Below are positions 17,129 through 25,444 of a DNA stretch of 64,000 nt, piece after piece. The notes below the pieces were generated by a model. The model did not search any database. It was not told the DNA's origin and saw nothing but the letters and a program-made list of their open reading frames with translations. This stretch comes from Bdellovibrionales bacterium (GTDB lineage: Bacteria > Pseudomonadota > Alphaproteobacteria > UBA9219): positions 124,001 to 188,000 of the forward strand of contig JBAZRW010000003.1 of NCBI GenBank assembly GCA_041662785.1, written 5' to 3'. The translations under genes and the position numbers were made by a program. How positions within the stretch are numbered: position 1 is the first letter of the stretch; each line of letters opens with the position of its first letter.

Positions 17129-17680
17129 ATGCTTCGTCTTATTCTTCCTGACACGCGTTATCTCGCCTCGTACGTTGCGGCGCTGAGGGAAGGTTTTCGC
17201 ATTGGCGTTCGTGCTATTCCCTCTGAAGAGGAAATCCAAAAAATAGAGCAAGACCCTTTTGATCATTTGGAAGGGATCAATAGTCAAGGTGGTTTTTTTA
17301 CGCCTCCCGATGGGATCGAGCGCAAGCGCGTGCCATATAATGATTATTGGCTAGTTAATGAGACGGATTTTATCGGCGCGATCAGTCTTCGTTATGAGCT
17401 GAACGACTTTCTTGAAATACATGGCGGCCATATTGGCTACGGCGTGCGTCCCTCCATGATGCGGCAAGGTTATGCAAAGAAGATGCTGGCGTTGGGTCTC
17501 TTAAAAATGAAGGCGCTTTGCATCGAGCGCGTTTTTGTTACTGCGGATGATGACAATCCCGCCTCATGGAAAGCAATTGAATCGAATGGAGGCTTCTTAC
17601 AAGATAAAGCTCCTTCGATTTTTCACGAGGGACACGTAAGGCGTCGGTATGCTATCGACTTAACAAAGGAAAACTCATGA
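17129..17680 (+). CDS. GNAT family N-acetyltransferase
   Basis: A 183-residue protein. Motif A of the GNAT fold is visible as IGYGVRPSMMRQGYAKKMLALGL, the acetyl-CoA pyrophosphate-binding loop, and motif B as FVTADDDNPASWKAIESNGG. The type is the RimJ/YkkB-like group that acetylates amines of small molecules or proteins; the substrate is unknown. AAAGGA before the ATG at 17129 decides the start; an upstream frame extension lies in the palindromic repeat. Its stop overlaps the lpd start (ATGA), so it is cotranscribed with the PDH genes, an uncommon guest in that operon. Confidence 0.82.
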   Translation: MLRLILPDTRYLASYVAALREGFRIGVRAIPSEEEIQKIEQDPFDHLEGINSQGGFFTPPDGIERKRVPYNDYWLVNETDFIGAISLRYELNDFLEIHGGHIGYGVRPSMMRQGYAKKMLALGLLKMKALCIERVFVTADDDNPASWKAIESNGGFLQDKAPSIFHEGHVRRRYAIDLTKENS

Positions 17681-19071
17681 CAACATCGGACATTATCATT
17701 ATCGGCGGCGGGCCCGGTGGCTACGTTACCGCCATTCGCGCCAGCCAGTTGGGCATGAAGGTCACGCTGATTGAAGCGAACCATTTGGGTGGCATTTGCC
17801 TGAACTGGGGCTGCATCCCGACCAAGGCTTTGCTCCGCAGTGCTGAGATTGTCACGAACATCAAGCATGCCGCCGAATATGGGATTCAGGTCAAGGACTT
17901 CGGCTTCGATCTTAAGAAAATGGTTGAGCGTTCTCGCGGCGTGTCGGCGCAGCTGTCGGCGGGCGTCAAACACTTGCTCAAAAAGAACAAGGTTGAAGTC
18001 GTGGATGGCTTTGGCAAGCTGATGGGTAAGGGTAAGGTCGAAGTCACCAAGGACGGCAAGCGCGTCGCTGAATTGACCGCCAAACATATCGTTATCGCGA
18101 CGGGTGCGCGACCTCGCGTGCTGGCGGGCCTTGAGCCTGACGGCAAATTGATTTGGACGTATAAGGAAGCGATGGTTCCCGATGCGTTGCCAAAATCGCT
18201 GCTGGTTGTCGGCTCTGGCGCGATTGGGATTGAGTTCGCAAGTTTCTATAACGCGCTGGGCGTTGCCGTCACGGTGGTGGAGGTGATGGATCGCGTCATG
18301 CCCATAGAGGACGAAGAGATTTCTGCCTTCGCGCATAAGGCGCTGGAGAAACGTGGCCTTAAGATCATTACGAAGGCCGTCGTCAAGAAGTTAGACAAGG
18401 CCAAGGACAGCGTGACCGCCACCATCGAAAAAGACGGTCGCGCGACGACGCAAACTTTTGATCGCGTGATCATGGCCGTCGGCATCGTGGCGAATATCGA
18501 AAACATTGGCTTGGAAAACACAAAGGCTGTGATTGAAAAAGGTCATATCAAAATTAATGAGTGGAGCGCGACGGACGAAGCGGGCCTCTACGCTATTGGC
18601 GACGTAACCGCGCCGCCTTGGCTTGCGCATAAGGCCAGCCATGAGGGTGTGATCTGCGTTGAGAAAATTATGGGCGCGAAGGATGTTCATCCGCTTGATC
18701 TTGGGAACATTCCGGGCTGCACCTATTGCACGCCGCAGGTTGCCAGTGTCGGCATGAGCGAGGCGAAGGCCAAGGCCGCCGGGTATCAGGTTCGCGTTGG
18801 GCGTTTCAATTTTATGGGCAACGGCAAGGCGATTGCGACGGGCGAGCCGGAAGGCATGGTCAAGACCGTGTTTGATGCCAAGACGGGCGCTTTGCTGGGC
18901 GCTCATATGGTCGGTGCGGAAGTGACCGAAATGATCCAAGGCTTTACGATTGGCCGCGCGCTTGAAACCACGGAAGCTGAGCTAATGCACACGGTCTTCC
19001 CGCATCCGACCATTTCGGAATCCATGCACGAAGCGGTGCTGGATGCCTATGGCCGCGTGGTGCATATGTAA
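17677..19071 (+). CDS. lpd: dihydrolipoyl dehydrogenase (E3)
   Basis: A flavoprotein that reoxidises dihydrolipoyl groups with NAD. 464 residues: FAD-binding IIIGGGPGGYVTAIRASQLG, redox-active disulfide GGICLNWGCIPTK (Cys41, Cys46), NAD-binding VVGSGAIGIEFASFY, second FAD block GLYAIGDVTAPPWLAHKA, and the catalytic HPTISE near the C-terminus. There is no N-terminal lipoyl domain. Placement at the end of the pdh operon indicates service to the PDH complex, and it may also serve 2-oxoglutarate dehydrogenase. Confidence 0.96.
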   Translation: MTTSDIIIIGGGPGGYVTAIRASQLGMKVTLIEANHLGGICLNWGCIPTKALLRSAEIVTNIKHAAEYGIQVKDFGFDLKKMVERSRGVSAQLSAGVKHLLKKNKVEVVDGFGKLMGKGKVEVTKDGKRVAELTAKHIVIATGARPRVLAGLEPDGKLIWTYKEAMVPDALPKSLLVVGSGAIGIEFASFYNALGVAVTVVEVMDRVMPIEDEEISAFAHKALEKRGLKIITKAVVKKLDKAKDSVTATIEKDGRATTQTFDRVIMAVGIVANIENIGLENTKAVIEKGHIKINEWSATDEAGLYAIGDVTAPPWLAHKASHEGVICVEKIMGAKDVHPLDLGNIPGCTYCTPQVASVGMSEAKAKAAGYQVRVGRFNFMGNGKAIATGEPEGMVKTVFDAKTGALLGAHMVGAEVTEMIQGFTIGRALETTEAELMHTVFPHPTISESMHEAVLDAYGRVVHM

Positions 19072-19245
19072 TACCAACAGCGATAAGAAAACTGACCCGC
19101 GAAGAAAAAAAGAAAACGGGCCCCCCGCTTACGCGGGAATGATGGGGTTTGTGTTTAGTTTTCTCCCCATAACCGTCACCCCCGCGAAAGCGGGGGGCCC
19201 GTTTGTTTTTCTTCCTACGCGAGTCATTTAATAGGCCCGTTTGTA
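19071..19245. mobile_element. MITE-like element with ATACCAA-type ends, overlapping the lpd stop
   Basis: The left end ATACCAACAGCGATAAG begins at the last base of the lpd stop codon. The right end, inverted, reads TACAAACGGGCCTATTAAATG. Between them are AAGAAAACGGGCCCCCCGC and its inverted GCGGGGGGCCCGTTTGTTTTTCTT partner. No coding capacity. Confidence 0.55.
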
Positions 19246-19270
19246 AAAGCGTCCCCTTAAAAAAGGACAC

Positions 19271-19298
19271 AAAAAAGGGGGCCACGCGCCCCCTTTTT
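19271..19298. terminator. bidirectional terminator between lpd and the Bax inhibitor-1 gene
   Basis: AAAAAAGGGGGCC-ACGC-GCCCCCTTTTT: a GC stem flanked by A and T tracts, located between two convergent genes. Confidence 0.85.
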
Positions 19299-19318
19299 CA
19301 TAAGTTGTATCTCATCCG

Positions 19319-20032
19319 TTAGCGGCGATCCCCTGTCAGGCTGAGAAGGAATTGGAACGCGTTGATGAAGTTAATGTACAGGCTCAGCGCGCCGATGACC
19401 GCGAGCTTGTTGTTCGCCTCATCGCCCCAGCTGGCGTTATAGGTCTGCTTGATCCTTTGTGTGTCATAGGCGGTGAGGCCTGTGAAGATGACAACGCCCG
19501 CGACCGACACAATCCACTGCATCATGCTCGAGCCAATAAACAAATTGACCAGCATGGCGATGAACAGACCCATCACGCCCATCATCAAGAACGCGCCAAA
19601 GCTGGTGAGGTCTTTCTTAGACGTATAGCCCCACAAAGCCATACCACTAAAGGTCGCCCCTGTGATAAAGAAAGCCCGTGCGACACTGGCCCCCGTGAAG
19701 ACCATGAAAATAGCGGCCATGGACAGGCCCATCGTGGCGCAAAAGAGCCAGAAGAGCGTTTGGGCTCGCGCTGCGCTAATTGTGGCCATCTTGAAGTTTA
19801 GATAAAAAACAAAGCCGAGAGGCGCAAGCATCGCTACCCATTTCAGCGGTGAGCCGAAAATGATCTGAGCTAGAGCCGTGTTGGCAACGATAAAGGCGAC
19901 AAGACCTGTTAGGACAAGACCGCCCCCCATATAGTTAAACACACGCACCATATGCGCACGCAGCCCTTGATCAAACGTCATGGCGCGTGAAGGCGCAGAA
20001 GCGGTAGGATTACTGAAGAATGGATCGACCAT
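19319..20032 (-). CDS. Bax inhibitor-1/YccA family membrane protein
   Basis: A 237-residue protein with seven hydrophobic segments. Conserved family features are visible: VFNYMGGGLVLTGLVAFIVA, ATFSGMALWGYTSKKDLTSFGAFLMMG and the C-terminal GALSLYINFINAFQFLLSL. Bacterial members include YbhL and the FtsH-interacting YccA; some conduct calcium. The exact role is not assigned. The intergenic region of about 230 bp to mscS has no evident repeat. Confidence 0.9.
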   Translation of the reverse strand: MVDPFFSNPTASAPSRAMTFDQGLRAHMVRVFNYMGGGLVLTGLVAFIVANTALAQIIFGSPLKWVAMLAPLGFVFYLNFKMATISAARAQTLFWLFCATMGLSMAAIFMVFTGASVARAFFITGATFSGMALWGYTSKKDLTSFGAFLMMGVMGLFIAMLVNLFIGSSMMQWIVSVAGVVIFTGLTAYDTQRIKQTYNASWGDEANNKLAVIGALSLYINFINAFQFLLSLTGDRR

Positions 20033-20265
20033 AGTGATCAGCCTTTCAAAAATAAGTTGGTGACAGTATTAATATGGGCGTATTTTTCAGTTTTTCAAGA
20101 GAAATCGAAAGGAATAAGGCGTATCAATAGGTTGCAAAAGAAATAAGGACGTTTTGCCTTTTTGGTGGCGCATTTTCGCCCACTTTGTATGATGGTTAGG
20201 AGCGGCCTCGCCGGATTCCGAATCCTTATACCTAATACTATCGTTTTTAATACAGGATGCTTGCT

Positions 20266-22347
20266 ATGAAGATGTTATCACGCTTTTTTCTGATCGCGCT
20301 TATCGCGCTGACCCCCTTGCTGGCGCAGGCCATGCCTTACCGTGAGCCGCCGATTCCCGTACGGAAGGGCATTACCCCTATCGCCGCAGAAATCGGGCAG
20401 CAGTTGCAGGCTCTTGTGACGGGCGATCCTAATGCTGTCGATATTGAGCCAGAGGAAACCTTTGGCACGCGCGCGTTGGGACTTGTTCTTAATGCGTTCA
20501 AATTGGTGGGCAGCGAAGGCGCGACCTTCTTTGATAATTTTGCAGCGTTGCCACAATTAGCAACATGGCTTGCCCAGCAAGCTAATGACCCGATCCTGCA
20601 AGCGCGGTGGATCGATACGGGCGCTCTGTTGCTGCTTGTCATCGGCGCGTCTTTTGCTGCCGGATGGCTGGCCGATCTTGTCTTTCTGGCCCTGCGTCAC
20701 AAGATATATCACGCGACCTTTAAATCGCCGTGGAGGCGCTTTGGCGCCATCATGGGCTGGCTGGGGATTTCGCTTATTCCCGTTGTTCTATTCATTGCTG
20801 TGGCGGTCTTTCTGATCGACGCGCAAGATCCCACCAAGCTTGCGCGCTATATCGTGATGACGGTTGTGTACGCGTTGGCCCTATTGCGCTTGGTGCGCGT
20901 TTTGTTGCGCTTTTTCCTTGCGCCGCACGCGATTTCCTTGCGCTTTTTGCCGATCACGACAGAAGTGGCCTTGACAGTTCAAAGCTGGATCACATGGCTG
21001 GCCTCGGTCATGGTCACGGGTTTCTTTACGGCTGAGATTGCCAAGACGGTCAAGGTTCCGATGGCCGCGATTTCCGGCTTCACAAACCTTGTTGCCCTTA
21101 TCGTCGTGGCCATGACGGTAGCGGTGATCGTGCGCAAAAGGGTGGCGATCTCGGCCTTTATTCGCGGCGATTTGACGGCGACGGGGGCACGCCATTCCCT
21201 GACGGGTGGTATACGCCTGTGGTTGGCGCGAACGTGGCATGTTCTGGCTATCTTTTATCTTATTGTCGGTTACATTGTAACGATGCTTGGCGCTGGCGGC
21301 GGTTTTACACTGTTGCAAAAGGGAACAATTGGCACGCTTCTTTTCCTTCTGGCGATGCGTTTTGCTTTTTATTGGATAGCGAAGCTGAAGTACCGCAAGG
21401 CCAATTCTTCGATTAATGCTGGCCTTTATCGTCCCGTCATGGGCGTTTTGCTGAAGATTGTAACGTGGGCTTTGGGGATGGCGGGTATAGCAGCTTCATG
21501 GGGCGTGGATGTTCCCGCCCTAGTCGCTAGCCCGTGGGGGCAGCGCGTTTTAGGCTCGGTCTTTTCTATCACCTCGATGTTGCTAATTGTTGTCTTGGTC
21601 TATGAGCTGTTGCACGCAGCCATTGAGCGCAAGCTGAACAAGCGCGATGCGCATGGCCGTGCTGTTCAAGCCAACGCGCGTGCAAGAACAATTCTTCCCA
21701 TGGTTAAAATAGCAGCGGTGATGGTTCTGGCTGTCATCGTCGGACTTGTGACGTTGTCCGAGCTTGGCATCAACATCGCGCCCCTTCTGGCGGGCGCTGG
21801 TATTCTTGGAGTCGCCATTGGTTTTGGCTCACAAACGCTGGTGAAAGATTTTCTGACGGGTCTTTCGATTATTCTAGAGGACAATCTGGCCGTTGGCGAT
21901 TGGGTGACCATTGGCGGGAACAGGGGCGTTGTCGAAAATCTGTCTATTCGTACGGTGCGGTTACGAGATATCAACGGATCGCTTCATATCATGCCTTTTA
22001 GTGCCATTTCGGTTATCACTAATGAATCGAAGATATTCTCCTATGCTATGATGGATGTCGGCGTTTCCTATGACAGCGATTTGGATAGAGTGATGGAAGT
22101 TATTCGGAAAACGGGCGATGTGTTGCAGGTTGATCCTGCTTTTCAAAGCATCATCTTAGAGTCAATAGAGGTGTTAGGCGTTGAGGCGCTAGGCGACTCC
22201 TCAATCGTGATCCGCAGCCGCATCAAGACGAAGGCGGGCAAGCATGCTGTTGTTCGCCGCGCATTCTTGCTGGCAATCAAAAAGGCCTTCGATGCCGAAA
22301 AGATTGAGATTCCGTTCCCGACAGTCAAGCATGTGAATGCGGATTAG
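20266..22347 (+). CDS. MscS family mechanosensitive ion channel, large form
   Basis: A 693-residue protein. It has a Sec signal peptide (MKMLSRFFLIALIALTPLLAQA), a periplasmic stretch, about nine to ten transmembrane segments, then the MscS pore and beta domains: ILGVAIGFGSQTLVKDFLTGLSIILEDNLAVGDWVTIGG and VRLRDINGSLHIMPFSAIS. The extra membrane helices place it among the YbdG/YnaI/MscM-like long forms that open under hypo-osmotic shock. ATG at 20266 is chosen because AGGA lies 8 nt upstream; ATG at 20257 overlaps that site. It is convergent with trpA. Confidence 0.9.
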   Translation: MKMLSRFFLIALIALTPLLAQAMPYREPPIPVRKGITPIAAEIGQQLQALVTGDPNAVDIEPEETFGTRALGLVLNAFKLVGSEGATFFDNFAALPQLATWLAQQANDPILQARWIDTGALLLLVIGASFAAGWLADLVFLALRHKIYHATFKSPWRRFGAIMGWLGISLIPVVLFIAVAVFLIDAQDPTKLARYIVMTVVYALALLRLVRVLLRFFLAPHAISLRFLPITTEVALTVQSWITWLASVMVTGFFTAEIAKTVKVPMAAISGFTNLVALIVVAMTVAVIVRKRVAISAFIRGDLTATGARHSLTGGIRLWLARTWHVLAIFYLIVGYIVTMLGAGGGFTLLQKGTIGTLLFLLAMRFAFYWIAKLKYRKANSSINAGLYRPVMGVLLKIVTWALGMAGIAASWGVDVPALVASPWGQRVLGSVFSITSMLLIVVLVYELLHAAIERKLNKRDAHGRAVQANARARTILPMVKIAAVMVLAVIVGLVTLSELGINIAPLLAGAGILGVAIGFGSQTLVKDFLTGLSIILEDNLAVGDWVTIGGNRGVVENLSIRTVRLRDINGSLHIMPFSAISVITNESKIFSYAMMDVGVSYDSDLDRVMEVIRKTGDVLQVDPAFQSIILESIEVLGVEALGDSSIVIRSRIKTKAGKHAVVRRAFLLAIKKAFDAEKIEIPFPTVKHVNAD

Positions 22348-23174
22348 CAGCGCTTATGCGCGCCTTGGGCAAGGGCGGCGGTAAAGGACAGAACCTCGCG
22401 CACAAGACCTTCGCGGGGATTGCCTGCGCCGTCCAAGCGCTTGGCGATATGCGTCATGATGGCGCTGCCTACGATCACGGCATCGGCGGCGCTTGCCATT
22501 TCATGGGCTTGCTCTGGCGTGCTGACACCAAAACCAATTGCGATGGGGAGCGTAGATTTCTCGCGCACACGCCCGATCAGATTGCCAAGGGAGGCGGCGG
22601 TTGCGGTGGCCGCCCCCGTAATGCCCGCAATAGAAACGCAGTATAAAAAGCCTTGAGCGTCTTTAAGAACTGTCGGTAAGCGTCCCGCGTCTGTCGTTGG
22701 CGTCACAAGACGGATCATCAACATATCGCGCTGAGCGGCGGGAAGGCGGAACTCCGCATCCTCTTCGGGAGGCAAATCGGGGATGATAAAAGCGTCCACG
22801 CCCGCTTTTCTGGCATCGTCCAGAAAGCGCATGATGCCATAGCTGTAAATTGGGTTGTAATAGCCCATCAGGATGATCGGCGTTTCGTTATCCGTTTTAC
22901 GGAAGTCACGCACCATGTTCAAAATCTTAGGAACCGTGATGCCCGCTTTAAAGGCTTGCAGGTTCGCGGTCTGAATCGCAGGGCCATCCGCCATCGGGTC
23001 GCTGAACGGCATGCCGATTTCGATGATATCCGCGCCAGCCTTGGGAAAGCCTGCGAGGATCTCAGGGTAAAGCTCAAGGTTCGGGTAGCCCGCCGTGGCA
23101 AAGGGGATAAAGGCCTTTTGCCCCGCTTTTTTCAAGGTGGCGAACCGTGCGTCGAGGCGATTGATTGTGTCCAT
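22344..23174 (-). CDS. trpA: tryptophan synthase alpha chain
   Basis: Cleaves indole-3-glycerol phosphate to indole and glyceraldehyde 3-phosphate. The 276-residue TIM barrel has FIPFATAGYPNLE, the catalytic Glu in EIGMPFSDPMADGPAIQ, catalytic Asp in IIPDLPPEE and the loop GFLYCVSIAGITGA. The trpB stop and trpA start overlap by one base (TAATG), which couples translation of the two subunits of the channelling complex. Confidence 0.97.
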   Translation of the reverse strand: MDTINRLDARFATLKKAGQKAFIPFATAGYPNLELYPEILAGFPKAGADIIEIGMPFSDPMADGPAIQTANLQAFKAGITVPKILNMVRDFRKTDNETPIILMGYYNPIYSYGIMRFLDDARKAGVDAFIIPDLPPEEDAEFRLPAAQRDMLMIRLVTPTTDAGRLPTVLKDAQGFLYCVSIAGITGAATATAASLGNLIGRVREKSTLPIAIGFGVSTPEQAHEMASAADAVIVGSAIMTHIAKRLDGAGNPREGLVREVLSFTAALAQGAHKRC

Positions 23175-24397
23175 TAGATTATGACTCCAAGGCGGTCGGC
23201 GACAGTAAAGATATCCTTGTCCCCGCGTCCTGACAGGTTGATGACCATAAGATGATCTTTAGGGAGCGTCGGCGCGATCTTGGCGACATAGGCCAGCGCA
23301 TGCGAAGGCTCTAGCGCTGGAATAATGCCCTCTAACTTGCTGCAAAGCTGGAAGGCCTCAACGGCTTCATCATCGGTGATCGAGACATAGGACACGCGAC
23401 CATTATCGTGCAGCCACGCATGCTCTGGCCCTACGCCCGGATAATCGAGGCCTGCCGAGATGGAATGAGCCTCTTGAATCTGGCCGTCCTCGTTCTGCAA
23501 GAAATAGCTGCGCATGCCGTGAAGGATTCCAGCGCGACCCCCTGTTAGGGCGGCAGCGTGCATGCCCGTCGCAATGCCATGACCGGCGGCCTCAACCGCA
23601 TGAATGGCGATGCTGGGTTCATTTAAAAACTCGTGGAAGAGGCCCATGGCGTTCGATCCGCCGCCAACGCAGGCGACCAGCGAGTCCGGCAGGCGGCCTT
23701 CGGCCTCCATCATTTGCTCACGCACTTCGCGTCCGATGATGGATTGAAAATCGCGCACCATGGCGGGGTAGGGGTGAGGCCCGCCGACCGTGCCGATGAT
23801 ATAGAACGTGTCATCGACATGGCTGACCCAATCACGCAAGGCTTCGTTCATCGCGTCCTTGAGCGAGCGTGAGCCACTTTTGACCGCGCGAACCTCTGCG
23901 CCCAGAAGGCGCATACGAAAGACGTTGGGGCGCTGACGCTCAATGTCCAGCTCGCCCATATACACAACGCAAGGCAGGTTGAAGAGCGCGGCGACGGTAG
24001 CCGTGGCCACGCCATGCTGACCCGCGCCTGTCTCGGCAATAATGCGGGTCTTGCCCATCCGCTTGGCCAGTAAGATTTGCCCCATGCAGTGATTGATCTT
24101 ATGAGCGCCTGTATGGTTCAGCTCTTCGCGCTTCAAGTATATTTTCGCGCCGCCAAACTTTTCCGTCAGGCGCGGTGCGTAGTAAAGAGGCGAGGGACGG
24201 CCAACGTAATGCTTCAAGTAATAATCCAGCTCTTTTTGAAAGGCGGGATCGTCCTTGGTGGCGTTATAGGCTTTCTCAACCTCTAACACCAAAGGCATCA
24301 GAGTCTCGGCGACAAACCGCCCGCCATAGGGGCCGAAATGACCTTGCTCGTCAGGCACGCTGTGCAGTGTTTCCGTATCGGATAATATGTTTTTCAT
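23174..24397 (-). CDS. trpB: tryptophan synthase beta chain
   Basis: A PLP enzyme that condenses indole with serine. Blocks: GHFGPYGGRFVAETLMPL, the PLP lysine in LNHTGAHKINH, ETGAGQHGVATA, phosphate-binding CVGGGSNAMGLF and the C-terminal INLSGRGDKD. About 407 residues with the ATG at 24397; a TTG six codons earlier (24415) is also possible, and neither has a clear ribosome site. trpF, often upstream in alphaproteobacteria, is absent; the bidirectional terminator lies directly upstream instead. Confidence 0.97.
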   Translation of the reverse strand: MKNILSDTETLHSVPDEQGHFGPYGGRFVAETLMPLVLEVEKAYNATKDDPAFQKELDYYLKHYVGRPSPLYYAPRLTEKFGGAKIYLKREELNHTGAHKINHCMGQILLAKRMGKTRIIAETGAGQHGVATATVAALFNLPCVVYMGELDIERQRPNVFRMRLLGAEVRAVKSGSRSLKDAMNEALRDWVSHVDDTFYIIGTVGGPHPYPAMVRDFQSIIGREVREQMMEAEGRLPDSLVACVGGGSNAMGLFHEFLNEPSIAIHAVEAAGHGIATGMHAAALTGGRAGILHGMRSYFLQNEDGQIQEAHSISAGLDYPGVGPEHAWLHDNGRVSYVSITDDEAVEAFQLCSKLEGIIPALEPSHALAYVAKIAPTLPKDHLMVINLSGRGDKDIFTVADRLGVII

Positions 24398-24440
24398 GGA
24401 CGGCAGATTAGACAAAAGGAATGGAGAAAGAAAGGGTTAA

Positions 24441-24483
24441 AAAGAATAGGGGCGCTTGTGAAAAGCGCCCCTATTCTTTTTCT
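24441..24483. terminator. bidirectional terminator, probably the original rne terminator
   Basis: A perfect 14-bp stem (GAATAGGGGCGCTT / AAGCGCCCCTATTC) with T-runs on both strands. It ends transcription of the rne-binding-protein unit before trpB. It follows the outer copy of the rne tail repeat, as would be expected if it once directly followed rne. Confidence 0.85.
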
Positions 24484-24499
24484 GTCTGCTGTTGCGCTC

Positions 24500-24569
24500 T
24501 ATTGTCCGCTACCACCCGTTAGGCGTTTCCACCAGCCGCCTTTGGGCTGATCGCCACCGGAGGGGTTAA
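24500..24569. repeat. direct repeat, outer copy of the rne 3' end
   Basis: Seventy bases identical but for one position (24562) to 25446-25515. On the minus strand it encodes the last 23 residues of RNase E including PKGGWWKRLTGGSGQ and its stop, but no start or upstream rne sequence. The stop codon of the binding-protein gene lies exactly at its edge. Confidence 0.9.
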
Positions 24570-25423
24570 TTATTGCTGTGTCGGTAGGGGGTGGAGACAC
24601 GGGGAAAAGCATCTCGAACGGGCTCGTATTTCTTAAGAATACGATCCATCTGACCACTGTAGACAATCTCCTGCATTGCGTAATCAAGAAACTCCTTTGT
24701 TTCATAATCGCCTTTTTTGACGACCAAGGCGTTTCCAAAAATCCGTAATGGTTTGTCGATGCCGAGGGAGCGAACTGTCCCCGGATTCTTTTGCAAAAAC
24801 TCGGCAGCCATGGAAGGTTCGGCAAAAATAACATCAGCTTTCTTCGTCACAACATTCTCAAAGTTTTGTGAAAACTGAGCTGTGTCAGGTAATGAGACAC
24901 GCTCTAGCTCTGAAAAATCCGCACGGGCGATAGAATCCTCCATCGCGCCATCGACGACCGATAACCGCGCCTTTGCCGTTCTAAGATCATCAAGCGTGTG
25001 AAACCGATTATCATCTGAACGAACCCACGCTTGAATGGTGCTGTAAAAGGCTGGCTGAGAGAAGGAAGCAGCCAAAGCGCGGCTAGCATTCGGCCACAGT
25101 CCGCCGCAGAAAACATCAAAACGACCCGCATCCAATCCGGGCATGATGTTCTGAAAACCGACTTCTTCGGCCCATCGAATGCGCAAATCGGCATTACGAC
25201 CAATTTGCTCCATGATGTCATAGAAAATGCCTGACAACTTTCCTGTGTTGGGGTCGAGGCGAATATACGGGGAATAGACCAGATATCCGCAACTGATCTC
25301 ATGTGATGCGCGGATATGGTGCAGCGTTGAGGCGTTTCCATTTGCGTTTTGCTCTTGCGGTTTGCATCCACCAAGGAGTGAGATGCAAACGATAACTGCA
25401 AGTGATGCTTTACGAAAACTCAT
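24566..25423 (-). CDS. periplasmic substrate-binding lipoprotein (SBP family 3 type)
   Basis: A 285-residue protein with a lipoprotein signal (lipobox LLGGC, Cys20). The mature part resembles family 3 solute-binding proteins of amino-acid ABC transporters: ISCGYLVYSPYIRLDPNTGKLSGIFYDIMEQIGR, GRFDVFCGGLWPNASR, and ADVIFAEPSMAAEFL. It is a paralogue of the protein at 42.9-43.8 kb, sharing CGY, DPNTGK-SG--YDI-E-IGR and RxDVFC-GLWxNA. No permease or ATPase gene is near, so it may act as a sensor or use a distant transporter. AGGAGGGG precedes the ATG; the rne stop is 21 bp upstream, so it is read from the rne transcript. The gene lies between two copies of the rne tail. Confidence 0.82.
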   Translation of the reverse strand: MSFRKASLAVIVCISLLGGCKPQEQNANGNASTLHHIRASHEISCGYLVYSPYIRLDPNTGKLSGIFYDIMEQIGRNADLRIRWAEEVGFQNIMPGLDAGRFDVFCGGLWPNASRALAASFSQPAFYSTIQAWVRSDDNRFHTLDDLRTAKARLSVVDGAMEDSIARADFSELERVSLPDTAQFSQNFENVVTKKADVIFAEPSMAAEFLQKNPGTVRSLGIDKPLRIFGNALVVKKGDYETKEFLDYAMQEIVYSGQMDRILKKYEPVRDAFPRVSTPYRHSNN

Positions 25424-25444
25424 GTCCCCTCCTGTTAAAGCATC

